Assembly (NCBI GenBank): GCA_904846265.1
Contig: CAJHAA010000007.1
Location: 62,001-126,000, forward strand
Source of the DNA: Psychrobacter immobilis
GTDB lineage: Bacteria; Pseudomonadota; Gammaproteobacteria; Pseudomonadales; Moraxellaceae
Direction: 5' to 3'
Length of the DNA stretch: 64,000 bases
In this document: positions 1 to 9,737 of the stretch, piece by piece
Position numbering within the stretch: the stretch's first letter is position 1
Layout of the letters: each line of letters starts with the position of its first letter
Translations under genes and position numbers: made by a program
Notes under the pieces: generated by a model
What the model saw: the letters and a program-made list of their open reading frames with translations, nothing else
What the model was told of the DNA's origin: nothing
Database searches by the model: none

Positions 1-2321
1 GTAACGAACGCTTTATGTAAGGTTGGTAGTTTTATATACGTTTTTTCAGATAACTGACGTAAGAAACTACCGTAACCCATGGTGCTGATTTTTGCGAAGT
101 CTTCCTCATCATCATATACACTCTGATAACCAGCTTGATTATTGTGGATATGAAGCTTCGATACCTTTGTTACGAGCCCAGTCTTACTGAAGTTATTAGC
201 AGCAACCTCTTGCTTGAGATAGTCCATAAGTAACTTTTCATAAAAATTACCTTCATCTTCAAACTGATATTCTAAAATAGCGCGCTGGTTAATCAGCTCC
301 CATAACTCCTTAAGTTCTTCATACTTACCGAGTCTAACTTTGGTTTTAGATTTTGTGTCCTCTTTAGACTTATTCTCAATCTTACCTTTTTTAAGTGATT
401 TACCAAAGGCATCAGGATAGAGATCTTTAAGCGCTTGATAGCCACCCTCTAAAAACTTCTCATTATCATCAATTAAGCTTTGGTCGTAGAGTTGATTGCT
501 AAGCTCTCTTTTACTCACATCATAGTGCTTTTTGATTCGCTCAACTAACTCATTGTTCAGCTCTTCTGGCACTACTTCTGAAGCAGAGGTCTGATTAATC
601 TCTTGGGTCAGCTCCTCTACAAAATCCTTTTCTGTAAAGTCGACATAGTAGTTTAAGCGAAAGTCATCGGTCTTCTCTCTCGCCATGTGCTCATTGACAG
701 GTAGTCGCAAACCTCGTCCTACCTCCTGTAGTTTAGAGGTCGTACTACCACTTGAGCGTAGCTTACAGATTTGAAAGACGTTTGGATTATCCCACCCTTC
801 GCGTAGTGTCCATTTAGAGAAAATAAAGCGTCTTGGATTATCCAGTGACAATAAACTTTCTTTATCATGCAATATCTCATTAATTTCGGCTTCGATTTTC
901 TCGTCGTTACCTGTATTATCTTTTGAAAAATAGCCACCATGGGTCAGACTGACATCTTTAATAGTCCGCTGTAAATACTGCTTATAGAATGGATCTGTTT
1001 CTTTAGCAAGATAGGAGTTAGCTATTGCTAGTACCCAAGTCTCAAACTGTGTTTTTAAACTGCCAGCGAGCTCATTACCGTCTCTATAACCCTCGATATC
1101 ATCGATAAAGAACAAAGTTAACGGTTTGATACGCGGACTGCGAGTAAGCAGCTCTCGCTCTAGTTTAAAGTGCTCTTTGATAGCCTTTTGAATCATACTG
1201 TCTTGAAGTGATTCATGATAAGAGTAAGGGTTAATACTCTCGTCTTTTTTAAGCTCAATACCGTTACTAAGAACCAAAGTAGTTTTATTTAATTTTTCGA
1301 TATTTAAACTATGTATCGCTGAGTGGATGCTTGAAAGTGAATCATCACTACCAAGTATATGGCGAGTCTTAGTACCATTTTCGCTAAGCTCAAACTCGGC
1401 TTCTTTACCATCTAATGACTTTAAAGTGAGCTTAGCGTTGTCATTACCTGATAAGGTTTCAACATAGGCGGTAACTCCTTTGACTAGGTCTTGGTTAAAG
1501 GCATCAACAGCAGTTAGATGGTAAATGAGGTTTTTATATTCATCGTTGAAAGTTGCACCATAGCGTAGCGTGAACTGAGCTTTTAAGTTTGATATGCTTT
1601 TCCAAGTTTTACCCGTCTGTGGAAACTTATGCGGTTCGTCTATGATAACTACAGGGTTAATACCTGCTAAAGCATCGATTGCTCTATCGTACTTCTCTCC
1701 AAGCAGTGCGCGATCAAATCTTTCTTCTTGGATAGTAGGTGAGTTAATCATGCCTTGGTTAATCACTAAAACGTGAATTTTACTTTTGTCACCGTGACTG
1801 GCATTGACAAACTGAGTCACAGACTCTGGCATATACGATCTTTTGCCTTTCTTACTTTTTTTGCTCTCAACTACATAAGTGACAATTTGCTTATCATGAT
1901 ATTCACCTTGAAAATCATGGCGAAAGTGCTCACGTAAAGCGTCACTTTTTAAGAAGTTTACTGTACCAGCTTTGATAGAAAGAGTGGGCACGACGACGAT
2001 AAACTTGAACAGTCCATAGATTTTGTTAAGCTCATACATGGTTTTGGTATAGGTATAGGTTTTACCTGTCCCTGTCTCCATTGAGATATCAAACACAAGA
2101 TCATCACTGCACTTGTCTGTGCCAAATATACCGTTCTCTTGTTGAGTTTGCTTGATATCACTAGCTAGTACGCTTGCGTTAAAGCTAATCTTAGGATTGA
2201 TATACTGGCTGATGGTATAGTCGCTTGAAGGATGAAACTCTACATTCAGAAATGACTTTATTAACGCAGTAATCGCCTTTTCTTGGTGAGGTAGATTTGG
2301 TTCAAAGTTAAAGCCTGCCAT
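1..2321 (-). CDS. res: Type III restriction enzyme Res subunit (partial, runs off the left edge)
   Basis: ATP-dependent helicase/nuclease subunit of a type III restriction-modification system. Together with Mod it translocates or slides on DNA and cuts beside unmodified sites. The frame is open from ATG 2319-2321 to base 1, about 773 residues. Visible superfamily 2 helicase motifs are Walker A ETGTGKT near residues 82-88, the motif II box IIDEPH, a REGWDNP segment and the motif VI stretch QEVGRGLRLPV. Family members are usually near 950-1000 residues, so the C-terminal PD-(D/E)XK nuclease domain should lie outside the window. The gene begins 47 bp downstream of mod and is presumably co-transcribed with it. 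No frameshift or stop was seen in the part present. Confidence 0.93.
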   Translation of the reverse strand, partial: MAGFNFEPNLPHQEKAITALIKSFLNVEFHPSSDYTISQYINPKISFNASVLASDIKQTQQENGIFGTDKCSDDLVFDISMETGTGKTYTYTKTMYELNKIYGLFKFIVVVPTLSIKAGTVNFLKSDALREHFRHDFQGEYHDKQIVTYVVESKKSKKGKRSYMPESVTQFVNASHGDKSKIHVLVINQGMINSPTIQEERFDRALLGEKYDRAIDALAGINPVVIIDEPHKFPQTGKTWKSISNLKAQFTLRYGATFNDEYKNLIYHLTAVDAFNQDLVKGVTAYVETLSGNDNAKLTLKSLDGKEAEFELSENGTKTRHILGSDDSLSSIHSAIHSLNIEKLNKTTLVLSNGIELKKDESINPYSYHESLQDSMIQKAIKEHFKLERELLTRSPRIKPLTLFFIDDIEGYRDGNELAGSLKTQFETWVLAIANSYLAKETDPFYKQYLQRTIKDVSLTHGGYFSKDNTGNDEKIEAEINEILHDKESLLSLDNPRRFIFSKWTLREGWDNPNVFQICKLRSSGSTTSKLQEVGRGLRLPVNEHMAREKTDDFRLNYYVDFTEKDFVEELTQEINQTSASEVVPEELNNELVERIKKHYDVSKRELSNQLYDQSLIDDNEKFLEGGYQALKDLYPDAFGKSLKKGKIENKSKEDTKSKTKVRLGKYEELKELWELINQRAILEYQFEDEGNFYEKLLMDYLKQEVAANNFSKTGLVTKVSKLHIHNNQAGYQSVYDDEEDFAKISTMGYGSFLRQLSEKTYIKLPTLHKAFV

Positions 2322-2368
2322 GGTTACTCTCGTCTATGAAGTTAAAAAAGAAAATAGTTATCAAAAAT

Positions 2369-4375
2369 TTAGTATCTAACAATAATATTGATAGTGATCT
2401 TCTTTTTGTTTTGATAGCTTCTGATGGCTTCGTTTAATTCCATTTGAATGGCGGTATCGAAGTTGTAGCCATTGACTATGATTCTATCTGGCGCAAAACT
2501 TTTATCCTCATCTAACTTATCTAACAAGCACTTTAAATTTTGAGTGCCAAAGTCAGACGCGATGAGATATAGGTTCTTATTAATCAGCTCGGCGTTATAG
2601 CCCTGCAAGTCTACATTTATAATGTCTGCAGTTAGCTCATTGTTATCGTAAAGCATCCATGTCGTCAGCAGTGCTTGATACTGTTCGTCACTTAACACCA
2701 TATCGTCAAACAAGCTTTCATTGGCAACTTCAAAATCATCATCTACCTTAGGGCGGAAGTCATTAATAGTCTCAAAAATTTTCAGGCCTAGGTCACCTTG
2801 ATAGCCCGCATTCTCTCTAGCAATCTTTTGGGCAGCTTTAATAATACGAGCTTTCGTAATATCGAAAATTGTCTCATAGCCAGCTTTAAAAGATTCTTTT
2901 GAACCTTCCTTAGCAACTTTTTTACCAGTACTAGGATCAAGATCATACGTCAACTCATCTATCTGAACGCATATGAATTTACGATTGCCGTTATCTTCTA
3001 AGTTGAGTTGCATGACAGCATCAGCCGAAGAGCCGCTTCCTGAGAAGAAGTCCAAAATAAAGTCATCTTCTCGACAAACAAATGAAAAGATATCCGTAAG
3101 CATTCTCACAGCTTTAGGGTTATTGAAAACTTTTATATCGTCAAATAACTCTTTTAATTCATTAGTTCCAGAACGACCGTCTAATTTCATCACTGAGCCT
3201 AGCTTCTGCTCGTAATCTTTCGCATACACTTTGATTTCAATGATTTTATTTTCATCTTTGCCGAACAGAATCCTATCTTCTTTAATCATGTCCCTCATTG
3301 TACTTTCAGGAAAGCGATACCCTAGTAAAGGCTCTTTGCATGGTTTTCCTGTGACTGGATGAATTACATCGTATCTATAACCTTCTTTACCGGGGTTATG
3401 TACACTTTGACTACCTATATAAACCCCGCCTTCATCTATATATTTATATCGATCTAAATCGCCAAGCTGGCTCTTATTTTCCTTAAACCACTTTGAATAC
3501 TCTTTTTTTAATTCGACTGAATTTGTATAAGTTGATGTTAATTCATCACCTACGTTGATGAGTATATCTTTTATATCTGACAACTCTGATTTCCAAAACT
3601 TCTCTAATTTAGGTTTTTCTTTCGAATAGACAAGAATATATTCGTGCTCAATGGCAACATTAGTAGGATTGTTATCAGTTACGTTCTTCCAAACAATCTC
3701 GCCTATAAAATTCTCTTCACCAAAGATCTCATCACATAGTAGTTTTAGTTGAGCCTGCTCATTATCATCAATACTGATGAAGATAACGCCATCCTCTCGC
3801 ATTAATTCGCGAGCGATATATAGTCTTGGATAAATAAAGGTGAGCCAAGCGCTATGGCTATTCGAGCCTTTAGCATTGAAACTAAGAATTCGTTCCGCTT
3901 CAGCTTTATCGATGCCTGCTAGTCGGCTTAAATCGTCCACTGTGAACTTAAAGTTATCTTGATAAACGAAACCATCTGACCCCGTATTGTAAGGAGGGTC
4001 AATATATATCATCTTAATTTTTTCACGGTAGCCATTGACTAAATGCTTTAATACTTCAAGGTTATCGCCTTTAATCAGTATATTACCGCTATCACTGTTC
4101 TCTAAGCTCTCGTTATGCGTTGTATCAGGTTTTAGTAGCTTTTGAGGAGGTAAGTTAGTTAACAGCCTAGCGTAGGCTTTACCAAGCCAATTTAAGCTAT
4201 ATGATTCCTTGACCATATCTACTTCGTTGGCTTTTACAACTTCTATCATCTTTTCAGGCTGAAAATGGCCATCCTTGTCAAAACATTGAGGAAAGTGCTT
4301 CTTCAAGATAGCAATTTGTTTGCTATTTGCCGTTTCAGTTTCATCAAAGAGGGTTTCGGTAGACAGGTTGGTCAT
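2369..4375 (-). CDS. mod: Type III DNA methyltransferase Mod subunit
   Basis: Site-specific DNA amino-methyltransferase of the type III system, probably an N6-adenine enzyme. It recognises the DNA site for the whole complex. The catalytic motif DPPYNTG is near residues 126-132 and the AdoMet-binding motif FSGSG near 444-448. That order (IV before I) is the beta class, with the variable target-recognition region between them. I chose ATG 4373-4375 (668 aa) because AGGAAG lies just upstream and the in-frame TTG at 4408 falls inside a good -10 box. Unlike many Moraxella and Haemophilus mod genes, no tetranucleotide repeat tract is visible near the start, so phase variation by slippage is not supported. 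Res follows directly. Confidence 0.95.
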   Translation of the reverse strand: MTNLSTETLFDETETANSKQIAILKKHFPQCFDKDGHFQPEKMIEVVKANEVDMVKESYSLNWLGKAYARLLTNLPPQKLLKPDTTHNESLENSDSGNILIKGDNLEVLKHLVNGYREKIKMIYIDPPYNTGSDGFVYQDNFKFTVDDLSRLAGIDKAEAERILSFNAKGSNSHSAWLTFIYPRLYIARELMREDGVIFISIDDNEQAQLKLLCDEIFGEENFIGEIVWKNVTDNNPTNVAIEHEYILVYSKEKPKLEKFWKSELSDIKDILINVGDELTSTYTNSVELKKEYSKWFKENKSQLGDLDRYKYIDEGGVYIGSQSVHNPGKEGYRYDVIHPVTGKPCKEPLLGYRFPESTMRDMIKEDRILFGKDENKIIEIKVYAKDYEQKLGSVMKLDGRSGTNELKELFDDIKVFNNPKAVRMLTDIFSFVCREDDFILDFFSGSGSSADAVMQLNLEDNGNRKFICVQIDELTYDLDPSTGKKVAKEGSKESFKAGYETIFDITKARIIKAAQKIARENAGYQGDLGLKIFETINDFRPKVDDDFEVANESLFDDMVLSDEQYQALLTTWMLYDNNELTADIINVDLQGYNAELINKNLYLIASDFGTQNLKCLLDKLDEDKSFAPDRIIVNGYNFDTAIQMELNEAIRSYQNKKKITINIIVRY

Positions 4376-4407
4376 GATACTTCCTAAGGTGTAAGGTAAA
4401 AAGAGCA

Positions 4408-4436
4408 CTTATAAAACTGCTTTGGCATTATGACAA
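4408..4436 (-). promoter_or_regulatory. Promoter of mod-res
   Basis: On the minus strand TTGTCA (4431-4436) and TATAAG (4408-4413) are separated by 17 bp, five of six matches each to the sigma-70 consensus. Transcription would start near 4400, about 25 nt before the mod ATG. Position and quality make this the likely promoter of the restriction-modification operon. Confidence 0.6.
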
Positions 4437-4577
4437 AGTCAATCCATCCAAACAATGATAAAGATATTTTAAGCGACATACACTGACGCATGTGCTTGGC
4501 TAATATGCACTGTCAACAGATTAACCTGCTATTATAACTTTATAAAATTCGATAGTCATGAAATAGGAGTAGATAAG

Positions 4578-4946
4578 ATGTTTGAGATAGAGAACTTAGA
4601 TAAGCTGAATAACTTGAAAGCAAATACAAACAACATTAATTTAGATACTCAAAACCAAGTATACGAGATGAGATATAACACTGATATGGCTAACGCTACA
4701 GAAAAGATGCTTAAATATGTTCAATTATTTAGTCTAGTATTTGTTATCTTAACTATATTTTTTATAGGAGCCACAGCTAAAAGCTATTTTGATAATAATC
4801 AAAACTATATATTACTAGGTCTAAGTATCTCTACACTTATTGCATCCGTAACTATATTATTAAAAACGATAGACTTACATTTGCTGCTTGATAGCCACTT
4901 ACGAAAGAGCCTAATAATCCAAGAGAAGCTAATTAATCAACCCTAA
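4578..4946 (+). CDS. Small two-helix membrane protein of unknown function
   Basis: Not recognised. The 122-residue product has a polar, Asn-rich N-terminal half (about residues 1-42), then two hydrophobic segments at about 47-67 and 76-96 separated by a short polar loop, and a charged C-terminal tail. It should sit in the inner membrane as a hairpin. A ribosome-binding site (ATAGGAG) ends about 9 nt before the ATG. The gene is divergent from mod and strongly AT-rich, like the restriction-modification genes beside it, so it may belong to the same accessory segment. A link to DNA restriction cannot be shown from sequence. Confidence 0.7.
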   Translation: MFEIENLDKLNNLKANTNNINLDTQNQVYEMRYNTDMANATEKMLKYVQLFSLVFVILTIFFIGATAKSYFDNNQNYILLGLSISTLIASVTILLKTIDLHLLLDSHLRKSLIIQEKLINQP

Positions 4947-5134
4947 ATACCGATACTAATATTATTTACACATTTTTTTGGTAAAGTTGTTTTATTTAGT
5001 ATTTTAAATACAAGCAAGAAATAATGTACAATTTTCCGAGCAAACTCAAAAATACGTACATTTTATTTTAAAAATGTAAAAAAATATGTAGATTAAAAAT
5101 CTATTAATTTTCAACAATATAGGTATGTACACTA

Positions 5135-5494
5135 ATGGCAAAGAGTTTACTAGAAATGAGCCATTGGTGTGTGGCTGGAGAGGCTCGTAGACGTTTGGCT
5201 GACTTTGGCTACTGGTATGCACCAGATGGGCGTACCGCCGCTCAGCAGCAAGCATTTGAGCGCGTAGAGATTAAGCCACAAGCGTTAGAGTGTTTATTTA
5301 CTCTCGCTTGTGAACGATCATTTGAGGTGTCACAAGATAATTTGTTTGCTGACTTTGATACGAGCAATAGTACATTCGCAAATGACGTCTACCGACAAGT
5401 GCAACAATACATCGCTAAGCCTAATATACTGCCACGTGATGCTAAGACTTTATTACACGCCTTACTCAGTGTCTGTATAGCTGATTCAAAATAA
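5135..5494 (+). CDS. Conserved-looking hypothetical protein
   Basis: Not recognised. It encodes 119 residues with no signal peptide or membrane segment and looks like a soluble, mainly helical cytoplasmic protein. The N-terminal third is rich in Trp, Tyr and Arg (SHWCVAGEARRRL, then FGYWYAPDGR), followed by an acidic stretch and a helical C-terminus. GC content and codon use are closer to the core genes to its right than to the AT-rich gene at 4578. The ATG follows a weak AGGT about 12 nt upstream. The 190 bp before it are very AT-rich and hold no other convincing gene. Confidence 0.7.
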   Translation: MAKSLLEMSHWCVAGEARRRLADFGYWYAPDGRTAAQQQAFERVEIKPQALECLFTLACERSFEVSQDNLFADFDTSNSTFANDVYRQVQQYIAKPNILPRDAKTLLHALLSVCIADSK

Positions 5495-5712
5495 CAGCAA
5501 CATATCAGCGTAAAGGTGTGGCATTTTTGCGTTAACGATTGTCTACGCATAGTAACGCCTTGCTACCAAACTTATATTGGCTTTGCGCTATACTAGGAAA
5601 GCAGTGATACTTTTTTAGCAAATTTAGTGAAAGAAGCGTACGCGCCATAAATGTCCTACTTAGTTAAAAACCTCACATTTAAAAGCCCATAATTATAAAA
5701 TAAGGAACTGCT

Positions 5713-6333
5713 ATGCAAGTATTTTATATTCATCCAGAAAATCCACAGCCACGTCTGATTGAGCAAGTGGCGGATCTGTTACGTAAAGACCAGCTCATTA
5801 TCTACCCTACCGATACCAGCTATGCTTTTGGTTGTCGCTTAGGGGCAAAGGATGCACTCGATAAGCTCAAACAAATTCGTGAACTTGATGATAAGCATCA
5901 ATTTACGCTGCTTTGCCGTGACTTAAGCGAAATTGCCAACTATGCTGTAGTGGACAATATACAATTTAAACAGCTCAAAGCGCTTACTCCTGCGCCCATC
6001 ACCTTTATCCTCAATGCCACGAAAGACGTACCAAAAAAATTGGCACATGCGAAGAAAAAAACCATCGGTATTCGAGTACCTAGCAACCCCATTGCGCAAG
6101 CGCTTTTAGAGGCCATGGATGAACCTATCTTAACCAGTTCATTAATACTGCCTAACCGTGATGACATACTAGATGATCCCTTTGAGATTGAGGATTTATT
6201 AGGCAATCAAATCGACGGTTTGATAAATGCAGGTATAAAAACCACTAAGCTCACTACGATTGTTGATATGACTGGTAGCCAGCCTGAAATTATCAGACAA
6301 GGTGCCGCGGATGTAGATTCACTACTACGGTAA
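5713..6333 (+). CDS. yciO: YciO family protein (Sua5/YrdC fold)
   Basis: Member of the Sua5/YciO/YrdC family, whose best-known members make threonylcarbamoyl-AMP for the t6A modification of tRNA. YciO proteins are a branch whose physiological role is less certain. Family signs are the early PTDTSYAFGC segment (substrate/nucleotide binding), the KHQF-TLLCRDLSEIA stretch, PAPITFIL, and IGIRVPSNPIAQALLE. The 206 residues match the usual YciO length. It lacks the extra C-terminal Sua5 domain. AAGGAA precedes the ATG by a normal distance. The gene is transcribed towards the ribosomal operon and ends at a shared terminator. Confidence 0.88.
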   Translation: MQVFYIHPENPQPRLIEQVADLLRKDQLIIYPTDTSYAFGCRLGAKDALDKLKQIRELDDKHQFTLLCRDLSEIANYAVVDNIQFKQLKALTPAPITFILNATKDVPKKLAHAKKKTIGIRVPSNPIAQALLEAMDEPILTSSLILPNRDDILDDPFEIEDLLGNQIDGLINAGIKTTKLTTIVDMTGSQPEIIRQGAADVDSLLR

Positions 6334-6352
6334 TAAACTAAAGCATCAGACA

Positions 6353-6385
6353 CAAAAAAAGCTCCAATTGAATTGGAGCTTTTTT
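6353..6385. terminator. Bidirectional terminator between yciO and rplQ
   Basis: A perfect inverted repeat (arms GCTCCAATT 6361-6369 and AATTGGAGC 6371-6379) is flanked by eight A on the left and six T on the right. It can therefore act as an intrinsic terminator for yciO from the left and for the whole ribosomal run from the right. Confidence 0.9.
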
Positions 6386-6411
6386 ATATACATCTTTTGC
6401 TTATTATAAAA

Positions 6412-6771
6412 TTAGTCGCGATCAACCAATTCTACATATGCCATTGGCGCATTGTCACCATCACGGTAACCACATTTTACGATACGCAAATATCCACCTG
6501 GACGGGTCTGGTAACGAGGACCTAACGTGCCAAATAGTTTGCCTACCATAGCTTTGCTACGCATACGGCTAAATGCCAAGCGACGGTTAGCAACGCTGTC
6601 TTCTTTAGCCATAGTGATTAATGGCTCGGCAACGCGACGTAACTCTTTTGCTTTTGGTAAAGTTGTTTTGATCAGTTCATGCTCAAATAATGAGTTAGTC
6701 ATGTTCTGAAACATTGCCTTACGATGACTGCCGGTACGACCCAGCTTGACTCCACTCTTACGATGGCGCAT
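6412..6771 (-). CDS. rplQ: 50S ribosomal protein L17
   Basis: Large-subunit protein near the polypeptide exit tunnel. The sequence opens [20 protein letters not shown], the family signature, and is 119 residues long. ATG 6769-6771 is preferred over the in-frame TTG two codons upstream because AAGGA lies about 11 nt upstream and all family members begin MRHR. It is the last gene of the alpha operon, 19 bp after rpoA, and ends before the bidirectional terminator. Confidence 0.97.
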   Translation of the reverse strand: MRHRKSGVKLGRTGSHRKAMFQNMTNSLFEHELIKTTLPKAKELRRVAEPLITMAKEDSVANRRLAFSRMRSKAMVGKLFGTLGPRYQTRPGGYLRIVKCGYRDGDNAPMAYVELVDRD

Positions 6772-6790
6772 AGTCAAAAATCCTTAAAGT

Positions 6791-7798
6791 TTAACGGCTA
6801 CGATAAGAAAAGCGATCATCAACACGAAGGTCAGCTGGTGGCCAGTTATCTAGGCGCATACCGAGCTCTAAATCTTTAGACGCTAGTACGTCTTTGATTT
6901 CCGTTAATGATTTCTTACCAAGATTTGGGGTTTTTAGAAGTTCAGTCTCTGAACGTTGTACCAAATCACCGATATAGTAAATGTTTTCAGCTTTCAAGCA
7001 GTTGGCTGAGCGAACCGTTAGTTCAAGATCGTCCACAGGGCGTAATAGCACCGGATCAACCTCTTCTTTCTCTTTCACAGGCTCAGGCGCTTCTTCAGCT
7101 TCTAGGTCAACAAAGATAGAAATCTGTTGTTGTAAAATAGTGGCTGCTTTACGAATTGCTTCTTCTGGATCTATAGTGCCATTAGTTTCAAGCTCAATGA
7201 TAAGACGATCAAGATCAGTACGCTGCTCTACACGAGCGTTCTCAACCTGATAAGCAACACGAAGCACAGGACTAAAACTTGCATCAAGCTTTAAACGTCC
7301 AATTGCTTTAGTATCACCATCTTCACGGCGCTGGTTTGCTGGCTCATATCCACGACCCATTACTACACGCAAACGCATCTTAAGATGACCACGATCACTC
7401 AATGTACCCAACACCAATTCTGGATTGACGATGTCTACATTATGCGGTAACGCGATGTCTGCAGCAGTAATAGTGCCTGGACCTTGTTTATCCAAGGTCA
7501 AAAATACTTCATTTTGGTCATGAAGCGTAATAGCCAAGCCTTTTAGATTCAAAAGCAAGTCAAGTACATCTTCTTGTAGCCCTTCAAGCGTTGAGTATTC
7601 ATGGTCAACACCATCAATCTCAGCTTCAATGACTGCAGCACCAGGTAATGAAGATAACAAGATGCGACGTAAGGCATTACCAAGGGTATGCCCAAAGCCG
7701 CGTTCTAACGGTTCGAGCGTGACTTTCGCAATCGTTTCATTAACCGTATCCACATTAATGGCATTCGGCGTTAGAAACTCAGTTGCATTTAGCATCAT
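6791..7798 (-). CDS. rpoA: RNA polymerase alpha subunit
   Basis: Assembly platform of RNA polymerase. The N-terminal domain (about residues 1-235) dimerises and binds beta and beta-prime. Visible family segments are the [19 protein letters not shown] stretch and the VMGRGYEPA loop. An acidic Glu/Pro-rich linker (about 238-250) leads to the C-terminal domain that contacts UP elements and activators, with the helix-hairpin-helix [13 protein letters not shown]. The length of 335 aa is typical of the Moraxellaceae. Two adjacent ATG codons are possible starts, and GAGGTG lies just upstream. It stands between rpsD and rplQ as in other gammaproteobacteria. Confidence 0.98.
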   Translation of the reverse strand: MMLNATEFLTPNAINVDTVNETIAKVTLEPLERGFGHTLGNALRRILLSSLPGAAVIEAEIDGVDHEYSTLEGLQEDVLDLLLNLKGLAITLHDQNEVFLTLDKQGPGTITAADIALPHNVDIVNPELVLGTLSDRGHLKMRLRVVMGRGYEPANQRREDGDTKAIGRLKLDASFSPVLRVAYQVENARVEQRTDLDRLIIELETNGTIDPEEAIRKAATILQQQISIFVDLEAEEAPEPVKEKEEVDPVLLRPVDDLELTVRSANCLKAENIYYIGDLVQRSETELLKTPNLGKKSLTEIKDVLASKDLELGMRLDNWPPADLRVDDRFSYRSR

Positions 7799-7878
7799 GA
7801 TGTCACCTCGATTTATTAAACTGGTTTAATTAACGTTGATTGCTCAATGCCGTTTTCACGACATCGAGCAGTACGTCA

Positions 7879-8520
7879 TTACTTAGAGTATAGCTCAACG
7901 ATCAAGCTTTCGTTGATTTCAGCAGGTAGATCAATACGATCAGGCGCTTGTTTGAACGTGCCTTGTAATTTGCTGTGGTCAACATCTAGCCATTCTGGAA
8001 TACCACGTTGGGTAGCCAGCTCAATTGCGTTTTTAATACGTAATTGCTCGCGAGACTTCTCTTGGATAGCGATGACATCACCATCTTGCAACTGAATTGA
8101 TGGAATGTTCACACGAACAAACTCATCACGGCCAGCTTTTTTTACCATAACAGTACGATGACTGACTAGCTGACGTGCTTCGGCGCGAGTTGAGCCAAAG
8201 CCCATGCGATAAACAACGTTATCTAGACGGCTCTCAAGCATGGCTAACAGGTTTTCACCAGTAGCACCGCGCTTACGAGCAGCTTCTTTATAGTAGTTAG
8301 CAAACTGACGCTCTAATACACCATAGATACGCTTAACTTTCTGCTTTTCACGCAGCTGTAAAGCATATTCTGAGGTCTTGTTACGGCTTACACCGTGTTG
8401 ACCTGGTGGACGACCAGCTTTTTTCGTTTTTACGTCGTATGGTTTAACGCCAGACTTAAGACCTAAGTCCGTGCCTTCACGACGTGATAATTTGAGTTTT
8501 GGTCCAATATAGCGGGCCAT
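7879..8520 (-). CDS. rpsD: 30S ribosomal protein S4
   Basis: Primary 16S rRNA-binding protein that starts assembly of the small-subunit body and, in enterics, represses the alpha operon. The N-terminal [24 protein letters not shown] and the S4 RNA-binding domain (about residues 98-160, starting [18 protein letters not shown]) are clear. The length of 213 aa is slightly longer than E. coli. There are no N-terminal zinc-binding cysteines, so it is the zinc-free form. The gaps to rpoA (80 bp) and rpsK (48 bp) are larger than elsewhere in the operon. Confidence 0.98.
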   Translation of the reverse strand: MARYIGPKLKLSRREGTDLGLKSGVKPYDVKTKKAGRPPGQHGVSRNKTSEYALQLREKQKVKRIYGVLERQFANYYKEAARKRGATGENLLAMLESRLDNVVYRMGFGSTRAEARQLVSHRTVMVKKAGRDEFVRVNIPSIQLQDGDVIAIQEKSREQLRIKNAIELATQRGIPEWLDVDHSKLQGTFKQAPDRIDLPAEINESLIVELYSK

Positions 8521-8568
8521 TGTTATGTCTCCTATAAGCTTTTGGGATAAAAAGCTTCGTCTTTAATA

Positions 8569-8958
8569 TTAGACGCGGCGCTTTTTCGGCGCACGGCAAC
8601 CATTGTGTGGGATTGGGGTTACATCAGAGATGCTGTTAACTTTATAACCCAATGCACCTAGTGCTCTTACCGCAGACTCACGACCCGGTCCTGGTCCTTT
8701 GACCAAAACGTCGATATTCTTAACACCATATTCTTGAGCCGCTTTACCAGCGACCTCAGCTGCAACCTGAGCTGCAAATGGTGTAGATTTACGTGAACCA
8801 CGGAAGCCTTGTCCACCTGAAGTGGCCCAAGCCAGTGCATTACCTTGACGATCGGTAATCGTAACAATGGTGTTATTAAAAGACGCATGGATATGGGCAA
8901 TGCCCTCCGATACTGAACGACGAGTCACTTTCTTGCGACTACGAGTGTCTTTAGCCAT
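8569..8958 (-). CDS. rpsK: 30S ribosomal protein S11
   Basis: Platform protein of the small subunit that contacts mRNA and 16S rRNA helices near the E site. Family signatures include [38 protein letters not shown] and the C-terminal [21 protein letters not shown] end (here [10 protein letters not shown]). The 129 residues are the standard length. It lies 20 bp downstream of rpsM. Confidence 0.98.
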   Translation of the reverse strand: MAKDTRSRKKVTRRSVSEGIAHIHASFNNTIVTITDRQGNALAWATSGGQGFRGSRKSTPFAAQVAAEVAGKAAQEYGVKNIDVLVKGPGPGRESAVRALGALGYKVNSISDVTPIPHNGCRAPKKRRV

Positions 8959-8978
8959 CTTTTAGCTTCCTAAGTTAA

Positions 8979-9335
8979 TTATCTTTTGAGAGGGCGTGTC
9001 GGACCCTTACGAGTACGAGCGTTGTTCTTAGTATTCTGACCTCTAACTGGTAGGTTACGACGATGACGGATGCCACGGTAACAACCAAGATCAACTAAAC
9101 GCTTGATATTCATTGACACTTCACGACGAAGATCACCTTCAGTCATGTAATTTGCAACTTGTGCACGGATAGCATCTAACTGTGTATCATCTAACTGACT
9201 AACTTTAGTAGTAGGGGCAATGCCAACTGCTTCTAAGATTTTCTGAGCAGTGGTACGACCTACACCAAAGATGTAAGTTAGTGAAATAACAGCATGCTTA
9301 TTATCCGGAATGTTTACGCCGGCAATACGAGCCAT
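8979..9335 (-). CDS. rpsM: 30S ribosomal protein S13
   Basis: Head protein of the small subunit, contacting P-site tRNA and forming bridges to L5. It starts [20 protein letters not shown], and the helix-two-turn-helix core and the basic tail [16 protein letters not shown] are intact in 118 residues. GAGAG lies before the ATG. It is the first gene of the alpha operon segment. A 253-bp gap separates it from rpmJ and holds promoter-like elements. Confidence 0.98.
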   Translation of the reverse strand: MARIAGVNIPDNKHAVISLTYIFGVGRTTAQKILEAVGIAPTTKVSQLDDTQLDAIRAQVANYMTEGDLRREVSMNIKRLVDLGCYRGIRHRRNLPVRGQNTKNNARTRKGPTRPLKR

Positions 9336-9380
9336 TGATTTCTCTCCATTAAAGAAAAATAAGCGTTATTTATCAATAAG

Positions 9381-9409
9381 GCTTTATTTTTCAGATTTGT
9401 TGCTGTCAA
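9381..9409 (-). promoter_or_regulatory. Candidate alpha-operon promoter upstream of rpsM
   Basis: The 253-bp gap between rpmJ and rpsM holds a perfect -35 hexamer TTGACA (minus strand, 9404-9409) and, 17 bp on, a weak -10 TAAAGC (9381-9386). Other AT-rich -10-like sites lie nearby, for example TAATAA after TTGTAA further upstream, so more than one start may be used. Enterics also begin an alpha transcript ahead of rpsM. Confidence 0.4.
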
Positions 9410-9505
9410 TACTAAAGCTTTTATAATTATTATCGCTGCTTTGACTTGGTTACAAGCCTATTCATTGACGGTCTTATAAAAGTTTTTGCATAAACTACGG
9501 CAAGT

Positions 9506-9527
9506 GGCGGATGATATCCCATCCGCC
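9506..9527. repeat. GC-rich hairpin in the rpmJ-rpsM gap
   Basis: A perfect 7-bp GC-rich stem, GGCGGAT (9506-9512) and ATCCGCC (9521-9527), encloses an 8-nt loop. It lies about 60 bp after the rpmJ stop on the minus strand. No U-tract follows it on that strand, so a simple intrinsic terminator is not supported. An attenuator or an RNA processing element is possible. Confidence 0.45.
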
Positions 9528-9588
9528 GTCATTTTTCAAGTATTAATTGAAATAGTAACAAAAGTCTGAGACTTTATAATACTAAATA

Positions 9589-9705
9589 TTAACCTTGACG
9601 TTGCTTGTGGCGAGGTTCTGCTGTACAGATGATATGTACACGGCCTTTACGGCGTACAACTTTACAGCTACCACAAATCTTTTTAACTGATGCTTGAACT
9701 TTCAT
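9589..9705 (-). CDS. rpmJ: 50S ribosomal protein L36
   Basis: Small zinc-ribbon protein of the large subunit, 38 residues from ATG 9703-9705 to TAA 9589-9591. The sequence starts [15 protein letters not shown] and carries the zinc ligands Cys-x2-Cys, a later Cys and a final His (CTAEPRH), so it is the zinc-binding C+ form. It follows secY by 32 bp, the usual place at the end of the spc operon. Confidence 0.96.
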   Translation of the reverse strand: MKVQASVKKICGSCKVVRRKGRVHIICTAEPRHKQRQG

Positions 9706-9737
9706 AGCATGCTCCTTTGAGATATCGTACCGCTCAT

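Noticed and set aside
1594..1776. Plus-strand frame of 60 codons inside res
   Set aside because: It lies wholly within the helicase domain of Res on the other strand. No ribosome-binding site.
2973..3215. Plus-strand frame of 80 codons inside mod
   Set aside because: Antisense shadow of the AdoMet-binding region of Mod, without start signals.
2369..4408. Phase-variable repeat tract in mod
   Set aside because: I looked for tetra- and pentanucleotide repeats near the start and within the gene and found none.
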